Assembly (NCBI RefSeq): GCF_907164915.1
Contig: NC_061869.1
Location: forward strand, 17,461,125-17,525,124
Length of the DNA stretch: 64,000 nt
Direction: 5' to 3'
From: Impatiens glandulifera
Taxonomy: Eukaryota > Streptophyta > Magnoliopsida > Ericales > Balsaminaceae
Made by a program: the position numbers and the translations under genes. The notes under the pieces were generated by a model. That model was not told the DNA's origin and did not search any database. It saw nothing but the letters and a program-made list of their open reading frames with translations. Positions within the stretch are counted from its first letter, which is position 1. Each line of letters begins with the position of its first letter. Below, in pieces: positions 36,231-46,139 of the stretch.

Positions 36231-36275
36231 GTAAATACCTAGTGAAGTTTGCTTCATTAGGTAGCGATTGCTTAT
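35020..36275 (-). repeat. Right copy of the large inverted repeat
   Basis: Read on the minus strand this matches 25130-25680 (from 36275 down to about 35730) and then 26640-27290 (from about 35700 down to 35020). The segment between those blocks in the left copy, including the captured gene fragment at 26072-26613, is missing here. The two sides are therefore not simple copies of one insertion. Confidence 0.72.
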
Positions 36276-36638
36276 CCCGATTATTTAATGGTGGATTAGT
36301 TGACTCAAAGGAACCGTATGATGTCCATTTACTGCGGTTGACCATTATGTTTACTCTAAATGTTATTATTAAAAAGATATGAAAGATCTTTTTCTAAAAG
36401 ACCGGTAGAGTGGTCGATGAACTCATTGATTTGGTGAGAATTTCTAGCTTGTTAACTATAAATTTTATTTTACATTTAATCTCTATATGGTTAATCTCAT
36501 TGTGTTTCAGTTGTTTTTAATGATAAGGTAAATACTCATATTTTTGTATTGTTTTTATCGTTATATTTAAACTAATCTTATTAATATTATATAATATTAA
36601 CATTTCTCAAAACAATAATATATAATATAATAATTTAC
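36276..36638. other. Flank between repeat element and element D, possible coding remnant
   Basis: The + strand reads FNGGLVDSKEPYDVHLLRLT and onward to a TGA, then KTGRVVDELIDL, with a plausible acceptor (TGTGTTTCAG) later. No family recognised. It may be a host-gene or captured-gene fragment, or chance. Confidence 0.3.
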
Positions 36639-38624
36639 TGAAAGGATCGGTAGCACCAATAGAGACAGGGGTCTAACTATTGATGACAACTTAGTACAAA
36701 AACGGTTTGATAGAAATCCTGTTAAGGATTTGTATCACTTTCTATTCATCACAAACCATTGCAAACTCTTGAACGATTCAAGTGCGGAAATATTTGCTCA
36801 GGTTAGAAGCTAAGAACCGATGAAGGAGAAGCTGACAGAATATAAATGACATAAAGAGATGTTTATGGATGTTCGGAGCAAAACTCTCCTACGTCACCCC
36901 TTCTTTCAAACATCGGAAAGATTCACTATACTTTTCTTAGAATCAAATACAGTTATTCTATCTCTCTCTTTATGTACAAACATAATAAAACAAGAAAACA
37001 ATTCGTGAGATTGTAAGTTCAGTAGTTCATTCGTGTATCAGCTTGTACGTCGCACTGCTCGTACGTTGTCCTTGAAGATCTATAAATAGAGAACAAGTAC
37101 CAACGGTCGAATCTCCTATAATAACACGTGGCGAATACCCATTGGAGAGCCTCCATATTACACAGGTACAGTAGACACTGAGCACCATGAACGTGGTTGT
37201 ACCAATATGTTAGTGCGTCGAATATTCTTCTAGGATTGTCCTGAAAAAAATAAGTAGTGGGAAGAATATTTGCTTACGTGGAATTAATTCGTTGGATGTA
37301 ACTGGCTGTCGTAATGATATGCACGGACAAGTGGAGCAGGAGTAGCGTACAACTAGTTGATCATGGATAGACGGATGCTAGCTTCAAGGAACTGCTGAAG
37401 CAAGGCATTAGACATGCTCAAATTAGTCTGACAAGTCTAATGAAGTTAGACCCCTAAGTCTAATGGCAGGATCCTTTAGACCACCGAGTCTAATGGAGTT
37501 AGATGACACATCTAACTACGTGTCCCTTCAGACTAATCTGAAGGTGTTAGACTGCACGTCTAACTTGCATCTGTTAGACTACACGTCTAACTGCGTCTCT
37601 GTTAGACTGCACTTCTAACTGCGTATATGTTAGACTGTACGTCGAACTGCATATATGTTAGACTACACGTCGAACTGCGTATATGTTAGACTGCACGTCG
37701 AACTGCGTATCTGTTAGACTGCACGTCGAACTGCGTATCTGTTAGACTGCACGTCGAACTTCGTATCTGTTAGACTGCACGTCGAACTGCGTATCTGTTA
37801 GACTGCACGTCGAACTGCGTATCAGTTAGACTGCACGTTGAACCGCATATCTGTTAGACTGTACGTCGAACCGCGTATCTATTAGACTGCACGTCGAACT
37901 GCGTATCTGTTAGACTACACGTCGAACTGCGTATCTGTTAGACTACACATCTAACTGCGTATCCGTAAGACTGCACGTCTAACTGTGTATCCGTTAGACT
38001 ACACGTCTACCTGCGTATCCGTTAGACTTCACGTCTAACTGCGCATCTGTTAGACTGCACGTCTAACTGCGCATCCGTTAGACTGCACGTCTAACTGCGC
38101 ATCCGTTAGACTGCACGTCTAACTGCGCATCCGTTAAACTGCACGTCTAACTGCGCATCCGTTAGACTGCACGTCTAACTGCGCATCTTTTAGATTGCAC
38201 GTCTAACTGCGCATCCGATAGACTGCAAGTCTAACTGCGCATCCGTTAAAGTGCACGTCTAACTGCGCATCCGTTAGACTGCACGTCTAACTGCGTATAT
38301 GTTCGACTGCATGTCTAACTGCGTATATGTTAGACTGCACGTCTAACTGCGTATATGTTAGACTGCACGTCTAACTGCGTATATATTAGACTGCACGTCT
38401 AAATGCGTATATGTTAGACTACACGTCTAACTTAATGCGTCTAATAGCCAGTAAGTCTAATGAACCTCATTTAGACTAAGTCTAACTTAGCACGTTTTAA
38501 TGCACCTGCACAAAAACAATTAGACATCTTAGTTTCCTTCTTATTCAACTTTTACACAAACTCATCATCAAAATTTCGTTAGTCAAAATGATTTGATCCT
38601 TAGTCAAAATAATTTGACCCAACA
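36639..38624 (-). mobile_element. 3' LTR of element D
   Basis: On the minus strand it begins TGTTGGGTCAAATTATTTTG and ends CCGATCCTTTCA. 1986 bp, about 300 bp longer than its partner because of more tandem hairpin units (37546-38432). Confidence 0.88.
37546..38432. repeat. Tandem 28-bp hairpin repeats in the 3' LTR of element D
   Basis: Units of about 28 bp, GTTAGACTGCACGTCTAAC plus a spacer such as TGCGTATCT, repeat about 30 times. Each unit is a 7-bp inverted repeat with a 5-nt loop. Blocks differ: about 37630-37930 carries GTCGAAC, which breaks the stem; 38040-38280 has spacer TGCGCATCC; 38290-38410 has TGCGTATAT. Confidence 0.9.
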
Positions 38625-38638
38625 ATTTCCTCCTTTTG
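38625..38638 (-). other. Polypurine tract of element D
   Basis: On the minus strand CAAAAGGAGGAAAT directly precedes the 3' LTR start TGTTGGG; it is the expected primer for plus-strand DNA synthesis. Confidence 0.8.
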
Positions 38639-38796
38639 ATGATAATGTTAAAACTTTGCACAATTACTTAGATGAACATTTATCCAATTAAAGAAAGAAT
38701 AAAACTTGTTTGCCAACTACAGAAATATGTTCCAAAAACCAATATTCAAAGAGCCAAGTTTAAAAACCAACAAAAGAAAGTTTAGAAGAGGAGAAA

Positions 38797-41639
38797 TTAT
38801 TGATCTTCCCTTTTCACGATTGGGTAGTTGAATCCTTCACCGCTGAATCCTTCATCGCTCAGAAGGTTTCGAAAAGGAGGGAGAGAACGATCACCACGAC
38901 CACTTCCACCACTTCCACCACCACGATCACCGCTGCGACCTCCACCACTTTTGATTGGCCTGCAACTTTCATCACCGATTTGTTTTCTCTTTGATCTGGT
39001 GCTGGTTGAAACACCACCACCTCTTCTATTGACATTATCAACGCCATGGGAAATGAGGTTCTTATCTTTATTAGCAGCTGCTTCAACATCTTCTACAACC
39101 TGAATTTGCCTTGCAAAAGAATCAGCTTGTTCCAATCGCTCAGCATCAAATCTGCTCATATTATCATCTTCATGAATGTTCGCTGCAGTGATATCCGGAT
39201 TTGATCGAGGATTGGGTGACCCAGGAATGAAGCATTGAGACAGAGGAATCTCTTCTGATGACGCATCATTATTTTCTTGTTCTCCCTCAGAAGAAGAACT
39301 TTTCTCTGATTCCTTGTCATTTGAGGGTTCCCCCACAGAACGTGCTTCATTGGGCTGACTGGCTTCAACCTCCTTCTCTAGCGATGCCTTTGATTTGAAA
39401 ACTAGGGACTCTAGTGCTTCCTTTTCTTGGGTTACAAGTGGTTGAACAGGTTCCATATTGATTTATTCTTCTTCAATTATAGGACCGGGTTGAACTGGTT
39501 ACACAATCTGTTCAATTCTAGGTTGAGCTATTAGACATTTTTCTTCAACAGAAAGGCTTCCCAGTTCATTGAGAAGGGCAGCGACTTTCTCTTCTTCCGG
39601 AAGAGAAAAATCACAATCATTGGATAATTTCATTAGATCATCTTCATCTGAAGAGCTTCCGAAAGGACTAAACCCGGAGCAATCTGCTTCATGAATGTAC
39701 CTAAGAAATATAGAGATGTAGTCCTACATTATTTCATCAAGTCATTTCAGAGTCTTCTCCTCTACATCAGCATTCCTTTCCAAAGTATTAAAGTTGGCTT
39801 TTATGGCTTGGAGGATCGGAAAGAGAGCCCAACCTCTCAAATTTACTTCAACCAACTCTTTTCTCTTTAGAGCTTCATAGACTTCCGAAGTTTTAGCCCA
39901 TTTTAGGACTCTCTTTTCAACGTTGACCAACTTCAACCATTGACTGCTTATGCCTTTTCCCTTGATGACCTCATCATACCTAATGGACATTCTATTTAAG
40001 ACCCAAGTATCGAGTATCGAAGATCTTGATCTTTTCAACAACCCTTATTTTGGCCTTCCATCATTAAGACCTCCTCATTTGAATAGGTTGCAATTGCCTT
40101 GTCTTTTCCAATGACCTCAACCTGTTTTGGAGTAGGACTTGGTTCCCCAATGGTTATTCCAACAACCTTTCTAGTGGCTCTCATACCTCTTGAGCAGAAA
40201 GAGGTCTTGTAAAGAGTCCAGGCGTGCTTTAGACTGGACTATCTTTCCTATCACTATAGACAAAACTTGGACTTGTTCGGAAACAGGGGGCTCTTCAACT
40301 GGCAAAAAAAGTGTTTTTCAATAACAATAACAACAGGTGTCGGAACGGCACCCTACTCTGTTTCGATGACAACTGTAGCTTTAGCAGCTACTGAATTAGG
40401 TTGACGGACAAAAGATAGAATCCTGTCAATATTTTCAATATTTGGACCAACTGGCTCAATAGTTGGCCCGATAGTAAGTTCCACTACGGGAACAGAAACA
40501 AACAAATCTTGTTCTAACACAAGAACATTGAACTTAGGCACTTCAGCTTTAGATTGAGTAAGGGTTACCTTGGACGAGACTTTTGAAGACGTATATGCCC
40601 TAGGCGCCTTTGATTTTTCTCCTCTTGAAATTGAGGACTTTGCTGGTTTTCTCAACTGGCTCGTAGTAGAAGACAAGGGAGACATCGGAATAGCAGCAAG
40701 TGCGGAGGGACCTTGCTTAACTCTGGGAAATTGTTTAACTCTAGAATCAACTATTCCAGAATCCTTCTTCGAAGAAATTTTCTTACTATTAGAACTAACC
40801 TCTAATTCATTCACGGTTCTTGTTCTTTTGGCTCATGTCGACAAAATAGAAGCCGCCAGTTGTTTGGAACGAGTGACGGATCTTCCACCTGTTTGTTGGC
40901 TTAATGTGCTAGATAAGGACTCCTTGGAGTTCTTCATTCGAACAAGAGTGTTGGCAATAATGAAGACGTTAAACACCCGACAAGAGTTAATCGGCTCGGA
41001 ATCCCCTATAGGGACCCCTAAGTGTTCTAACAGTCGGCTAAGTTGAGCAGCAAAACTCACACTTTCTTTATTCTTGGGATCAATCGTCGCGCACAGGTTC
41101 ACGAACAACGTTGAGGCCTAGTTGACCTAAATAACTTTGGAAATGGCCGTCATATAGTCAAAACGGTCTTGACTATAGAGATGAAACGATCCCGCCCTCC
41201 CTTGAAGAACTTTAGCAACAACATCATTTAACACGATAAAATGGGGTTTAAGAACCTTCTTGCTCCTGTTTAATCTGATTTCTGAACCTTCGGCTGAGAA
41301 AGCAGTCTTCATTTCCGCCGTGATTTCTGATGGGAGATTTAGGTTGAACGTGTGGCCCTCCGATGGTAGTTCGAAGAACTCCGCATAGGATGCTTCGTTG
41401 AAGGAAATAACGGTATCATTCACCGTTGATGTGATAGAATCTCCAACCATAGTCACCAATTTGAAAAACTCCCAGACTTCCTTCTCATAAAATATGAACG
41501 GCCCGCCGGGATACTTCCCGAGACCGGAGTATTCTAGAGATCTGAACATATCGACCACATCTTGCTGATCGAACGTATAGACAGAAGGAAAATCCACTTG
41601 CAAAGTACAATGTCCAAGAGTGATTCTCTTGTTTCCCAT
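38797..41639 (-). pseudogene. Retroelement accessory ORF (type c), element D, broken
   Basis: Starts MGNKRITLGHCTLQVDF and reads 170 codons (41639-41127) with WEFFKLVTMVGDSITSTV and YAEFFELPSEGHTF, the same N-terminal domain as 28902 and 57020. Further open pieces follow with few interruptions: 41108-40833, 40814-40353, 40041-39742 and 39456-38797. The last is acidic (SEKSSSSEGEQENND, EEIPLSQCFIPGSPNPRSNP) and ends in a Gly/Arg-rich tail containing GGGRSGDRGGGSGGSGRGDR. The total of about 2.8 kb would be one protein of some 900 residues if intact. A basic RGG-like tail suggests RNA or DNA binding. It occupies the place where pol would be expected. The + strand Pro/Thr-rich frames here are antisense shadows. 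Confidence 0.68.
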
Positions 41640-42590
41640 TTTGAAGGAATACGAACAGACACAAGATGAACAAGGTTTTTAGAGAGATGTTTGAAGAAAT
41701 CTAGGGTTCTTGAGAGATTTGAGAGAGAAAAAGCTTTTCAATCTCATGCAGAATGTATTTATATAGATTTCCAAGAGTCGCATGGATTAACCATCACTTT
41801 TCCTAGGGGTAGGACCCATCAATTAATATTAGACGTCCTTTCCAAAGAGTCATCATTAATTTTGGGGTATATTAGTAATTTTTTCTTAACTTGAAAGACA
41901 CGTGTCTTCATGTTATTCACAGATGACTATTTTATGTTTGAACGGGAAAATTAGATGGCACAACACGTGGGACAACTGTCCTTGTTCAATACCCACGTAG
42001 TTAGACATTTTTCTTACTTCTCCAATCTATGAGATCTAAACGTCTATTAGACATATGGGTCTATTAAATGCAGGCGTCTAATTACATGTCTCATAAACGT
42101 TTAACGTCTATTAGACGTAGACGTCTAATTACGCATGAACAACACATATTAAACGTGTGTTTGGTTAGACGTGAGCATCCAATTGATCTTGTCTTATAAA
42201 CGTCTATTAGACGTCAACGTCTAATCGCACAGGTTATTAACCAAGACACATGGACTTAGATGCGTAGAGTGTAAGTAAAAATACGTCTAAATACATGCTT
42301 TTTCTTTTAGACGACCTCGTCTAATAGACCGATTAAAGAATTTTGTCTGCGTGTATCTTTATTTTCATAATAAATTTTCCCTCTCATTTTGTGCATGTAC
42401 AAAATGAATAAATAAATGTTTTGAGATCCTTAAGATCAAAAATATTTTTGAAACATAAAAGACTTAGTCCTCTAGAATGGCAAATGTCATTGTTGATCTC
42501 CTAAAATGTATACTCAGAAGAGTATGCTCCATGCTTCCTTCTTGCATCTTTCCTGTATCACCTACACAAGAAAGTATATTTACAAACTTT
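41640..42590 (-). promoter_or_regulatory. Promoter-like region of the element D accessory ORF, with TATA box
   Basis: On the minus strand CTATATAAATA (41756-41766) lies about 120 bp upstream of the ATG at 41639, with a purine/pyrimidine-rich leader between. Further upstream (about 42000-42330) are several palindromic words such as GTCTATTAGACGT and ACGTCTAAT, the same core as the LTR hairpins. It has no coding frame. Confidence 0.6.
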
Positions 42591-42594
42591 GGTA

Positions 42595-44405
42595 CCCACA
42601 TTCAAATGGGTCCACCATCAATCAGTCTCTTTGGAATCCATATTTGAGTTATTCTGATAGATTTCCCATTTTGTATTGTAATTAATGTGTATTATTTTGA
42701 CTTAGTAGACACCTTCCTGCTAGCCACTGATCCCTTAGTTTTTGAAGATGATTTTCTTTTAAAACTCCTTGACTTTGAGTCTGGTTTTAGGTAGTCAGCA
42801 GACTTGCTGACTGCTTCTAACTTATTTTTCAGCCAACTAATTGTCGGTGAAACATAAGTTATTTCATTCTTCAAAGCTAACTCTTCTTGAATTGGATCAG
42901 ATTCAATGTTAGTTATACTCCCTTTGACAAAACTTATTTGCTTAAGCTTGTAAGTTTTTGAGTTTGACTTCTTGTAGGACTGGTTTGGGTCATCGCCATC
43001 AAATCCTAAACCGGATCTAGATCCAGCAGGTTTCGACAGACTAATCTAATATTTGACAGCTTCTCTAGACCTTGTCCAAGCACTAACAACATAATTTAAC
43101 TATTTGTTTAAAAAAAAGAGTTTGAATATGTTCTTTGAGCATCTCAGCATCTCATTCTCAGATGAGATCTCGATCTTGTCTTTTTCAAAAGTTTTTAATT
43201 CTTGAGTTTGATAAAAAACAGGTTGAGACATTTTAGATGAAGATGTTATTTCATTTAGGTATTCTGCTAGTTTTCTGTACTCTATGACCATGTCATTAAG
43301 TGCAGCTACCAGTTGTTCTCTTGAAATTTTTTTAGAGGAGAAGTCAAATACCTCAGTTTCTTGAGTATCTTCTTCTTCTCTTGTCATGAATCAAACAACC
43401 TCGTCTTCATCACTATCGCTACATGAAAAGTAAGAGTCACTATAGTTTCATCTGTTCTTCTCGTCTCCTACCATAAGGGCCTTCAGCTCCTTTTTTTCGT
43501 CCATTTTCTTCTCATAACGCTTCGGCTACCGACATTCCAATTGGTAATGACCTAGAATGCCACAATTATAACACTTAACATTAGATTTTAATTTCTTATT
43601 ATCATTTGAATTTGAAGAGCTTGACTTAGAATTTCTCTTCTTCATGAAGTCGTTAAACTTCTTCACGAAGAGAGACATAGCATCGCTACTAAGCAGCTGG
43701 GCAACTGTCTTCACATCAGGAGAAACTGGTGACTCTTCAGCAGTCACCAAGGCTTTGGAAATGATGATAGATGAAGGTTGATCTTCTTCAATCCTTGAGT
43801 TCAACTCGAACTCATAGGCCTTGAGATCCACAAACAGATCGAAGAGCGAGATCTTGTTGAGATATTTGAATTCCCTCATAGCCATCGTCTTTATGTCCCA
43901 TTCCGTTGGAAGAGCACGCATGACCTTGATAGTAATCTCCCTGTTGCTATAGGTCTTGCCGAGAATAAAGAGAGTGGAGACAACTTGGCTAAACCTTGTG
44001 TCAAACACATTCATCGTTTCTCTAGGACGCATTTTGAAACTGTTGAACTGTTAAATGGCAACCATGATCTTGTTCTCCTATATTTTCTCATTGCCCTCAC
44101 ACAGTTGGGTAAGTCTATCCCAGATCTCTTTGGCAGTATCACACTCGATGATGTAGTTGAACATACTATCATCAAGAAATCTGTACAGAACGTCTAATGC
44201 TATGTTGTTGAGGTTATTTCTCCTCTTGTCTTCACTAGTCCATTTGGATTTCTCCTTATCAATCTTGATGGGACCATCTGTGATAACACTTCACATGTCG
44301 TCACGAAGAGAAGAAAGATGAGCACGAACTCTATTCTTCCAAACAATATAGTTTACTCTTGAAAATGTGGGGATTGCGGTAGCATTGGCATCATTGGTTA
44401 TGGTC
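42595..44405 (-). pseudogene. gag: gag of element D, copia type, broken
   Basis: The minus strand reads a UBN2-type gag: NYIVWKNRVRAHL near 44330, DKRRNNLNNIALDVLY, CDTAKEIWDRLTQLCEGNE, then MRPRETMNVFDTRFSQVV (ORF 44032-43526). A CCHC zinc knuckle CYNCGILGHYQLEC lies at about 43535-43580, followed by an acidic linker (43387-43100) and a Lys/Ser-rich end (42874-42692). The gag packages element RNA. A TGA, a TAG and a TAA interrupt the N-terminal half. The TAA sits at exactly the codon (after MVAI) that is TAG in elements A and B. Gag is followed by the short WIPKR-type stretch that also ends the A and B gag regions, after which pol should start but does not. Confidence 0.8.
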
Positions 44406-44440
44406 AACCTTCTTAGTGAAAACTTAAGAATAGAAACATA

Positions 44441-44452
44441 GCTCTGATACTA
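44441..44452 (-). other. tRNA primer-binding site of element D
   Basis: On the minus strand TAGTATCAGAGC lies 2 nt after the 5' LTR end. It matches TGGTATCAGAGC, the complement of the plant initiator Met tRNA 3' end, apart from one base. Confidence 0.8.
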
Positions 44453-44454
44453 AT

Positions 44455-46134
44455 TGAAAGTATCGGTGACACCAATAGAGATAGGGGTCTAACTATTGAT
44501 GACAACTTAGTACTAAAATGGTTTGATAGAAATCCTGTTAGGGATTTGTATCACTTTTTATTCTTCACAAACCTTTGAAAACTCTTGAATTATTCAAGTA
44601 CATAAGCGTTTGCTTAGGTTTGAAGCTAATAACCAATGAAGGAGAAGATGACAAAATGTAAATGACACAAAGAGATGTTTATGGATGTTCGAAGTAAAAC
44701 TCTCCTACGTCACCCTTTCTTCCAACTACAGGAAGGATTCACTATACTTTTCTTAGAATCAAATAAAGTTGCAAAGCTAGCTCGCTGTTGAATAGAACAA
44801 ACTCTGTTAAACTTACAGTATATTGAAGAATATCACTCAGCTAGACAATACTTTGATTCTATCTCTCTCTTGATGTACAAACACAGTAAAACAAGAAAGC
44901 AATTCGTGAGATTATAAGTTCAGTACTTCGTTCGTGTATCATCTTGTATGTCGCACTGCTCGTTCGTTGTCCTTAAAGATCTTTAAATAGAGAACAAGTA
45001 CGAACGGTCAAATCTCCTACAATTACACGTGGGGAATACCCATTGGAGAGCCTCTATAGTACACAAATACAGTAGAGACTAAGCACCATGAACGTTGCAG
45101 TACCAATCTGGTAGTGCGCCAAATATTCTTCTAAGATTGTCTTACAAAAAAATAAGTATTGAGAAGAATATTTTCTTACGTGGCATTAATTCATTGGATG
45201 TAACTAGTTGTCGTACTAATCTGCACGGATAAGTGGAGCAAGAGTAGCGTACATCTAGTTGATCGTGGGTAGACGAATGCTAGCTTCAAACAACTGCTGA
45301 AGCAAGGCATTAGACGTGTTCTAATTAGACTGACAAGTGTAATGAAGTTAGACGCCCCCGTCTAATAGCAGGATCTATTAGACCACCAAGTCTAATGGAG
45401 TTAGACGACACGTCTAACTATGTGTCCCTTCAGACTAATTTGAAGGATTTAGACTGCACATCTAACTTTCATCTGTTAGACTGCACGTCTAACTACGTAT
45501 CTGTTAGACTACACGTCTAACTACGTATCTGTTAGACTACACGTCTAACTACGTCTCTATTAGACTTCACGTCTAACTGCGTCTCTATTAGACTGTACGT
45601 CTAACTGCGTATTTATTAGACTGCACGTCTAACTGTGTATCTGTTAGATTGTACGTCTAACTACGTATCTGTTAGACTGCAGGTCTAACTGCGTATCTGT
45701 TAGATTGCATGTCTAACTACGTATCTGTTAGACTACACGTCTAACTACGTATCTGTTAGAATGCACGTCTAACTGCGTATCTGTTAGACTACACGTATAA
45801 CTGCGAATCTGTTATACTGCATGTCTAACTGCGTATCTGTTAGACTGCACATTTAACTACGTATTTGTTAGACTGCACATCTAACTATGAATCTGTTAGA
45901 CTGCACGTCTAACTACGTATCTGTTAGACTGCACGTCTAATTCAATGCGTCTAATAGCCAGTAAGTCTAATGAACCTCATTCAGACTAAGTCTAACATAA
46001 CACGTTTTAATGCACATACACAAAAATAATTAGACAGCTTAGTTTCCTTCTTATTCAAGTTTTACACAAACTCATCATCAAAATTTCGTTATTCAAAATG
46101 ATTTGATCCTTAGTCAAAATAATTTGACCCAACA
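44455..46134 (-). mobile_element. 5' LTR of element D
   Basis: 1680 bp; minus strand starts TGTTGGGTCAAATTATTTTG and ends CCGATACTTTCA. It is colinear with the 3' LTR except for a shorter hairpin-repeat array (45445-45942) and extra sequence near 44770-44850 (AAGCTAGCTCGCTGTTG and following) absent from the 3' copy. Scattered substitutions show that the insertion is not recent. Confidence 0.88.
45445..45942. repeat. Tandem 28-bp hairpin repeats in the 5' LTR of element D
   Basis: About 17-18 units of the GTTAGAC-N5-GTCTAAC hairpin with spacers of the TACGTATCT/TGCGTATCT type. The GTCGAAC and TGCGCATCC subtypes of the other LTR are absent. Confidence 0.88.
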
Positions 46135-46139
46135 TTTAC

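Larger units (their letters stand above)
36639..46134 (-). mobile_element. Element D: complete minus-strand LTR retrotransposon lacking pol
   Basis: Two related LTRs (36639-38624 and 44455-46134) in the same orientation bound 9496 bp. The 5-bp direct duplication TTTAC flanks it exactly (36634-36638 and 46135-46139). On the minus strand the order is LTR, primer site, broken gag (about 44405-42595), a promoter-like region, one broken accessory ORF (41639-38797), polypurine tract, LTR. No protease, integrase, RT or RNase H sequence is seen. The gag is of the copia type, so D is a non-autonomous derivative that must have used enzymes from another element. Confidence 0.88.

Noticed and set aside
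37546..38432. CRISPR-like array of palindromic repeats
   Set aside because: The spacers are short and nearly constant, the repeats lie inside an LTR of a plant retrotransposon, and there are no cas genes.
38800..39103. Plus-strand Thr/Pro-rich frames
   Set aside because: Antisense shadow of the Gly/Arg-rich end of the element D accessory ORF.
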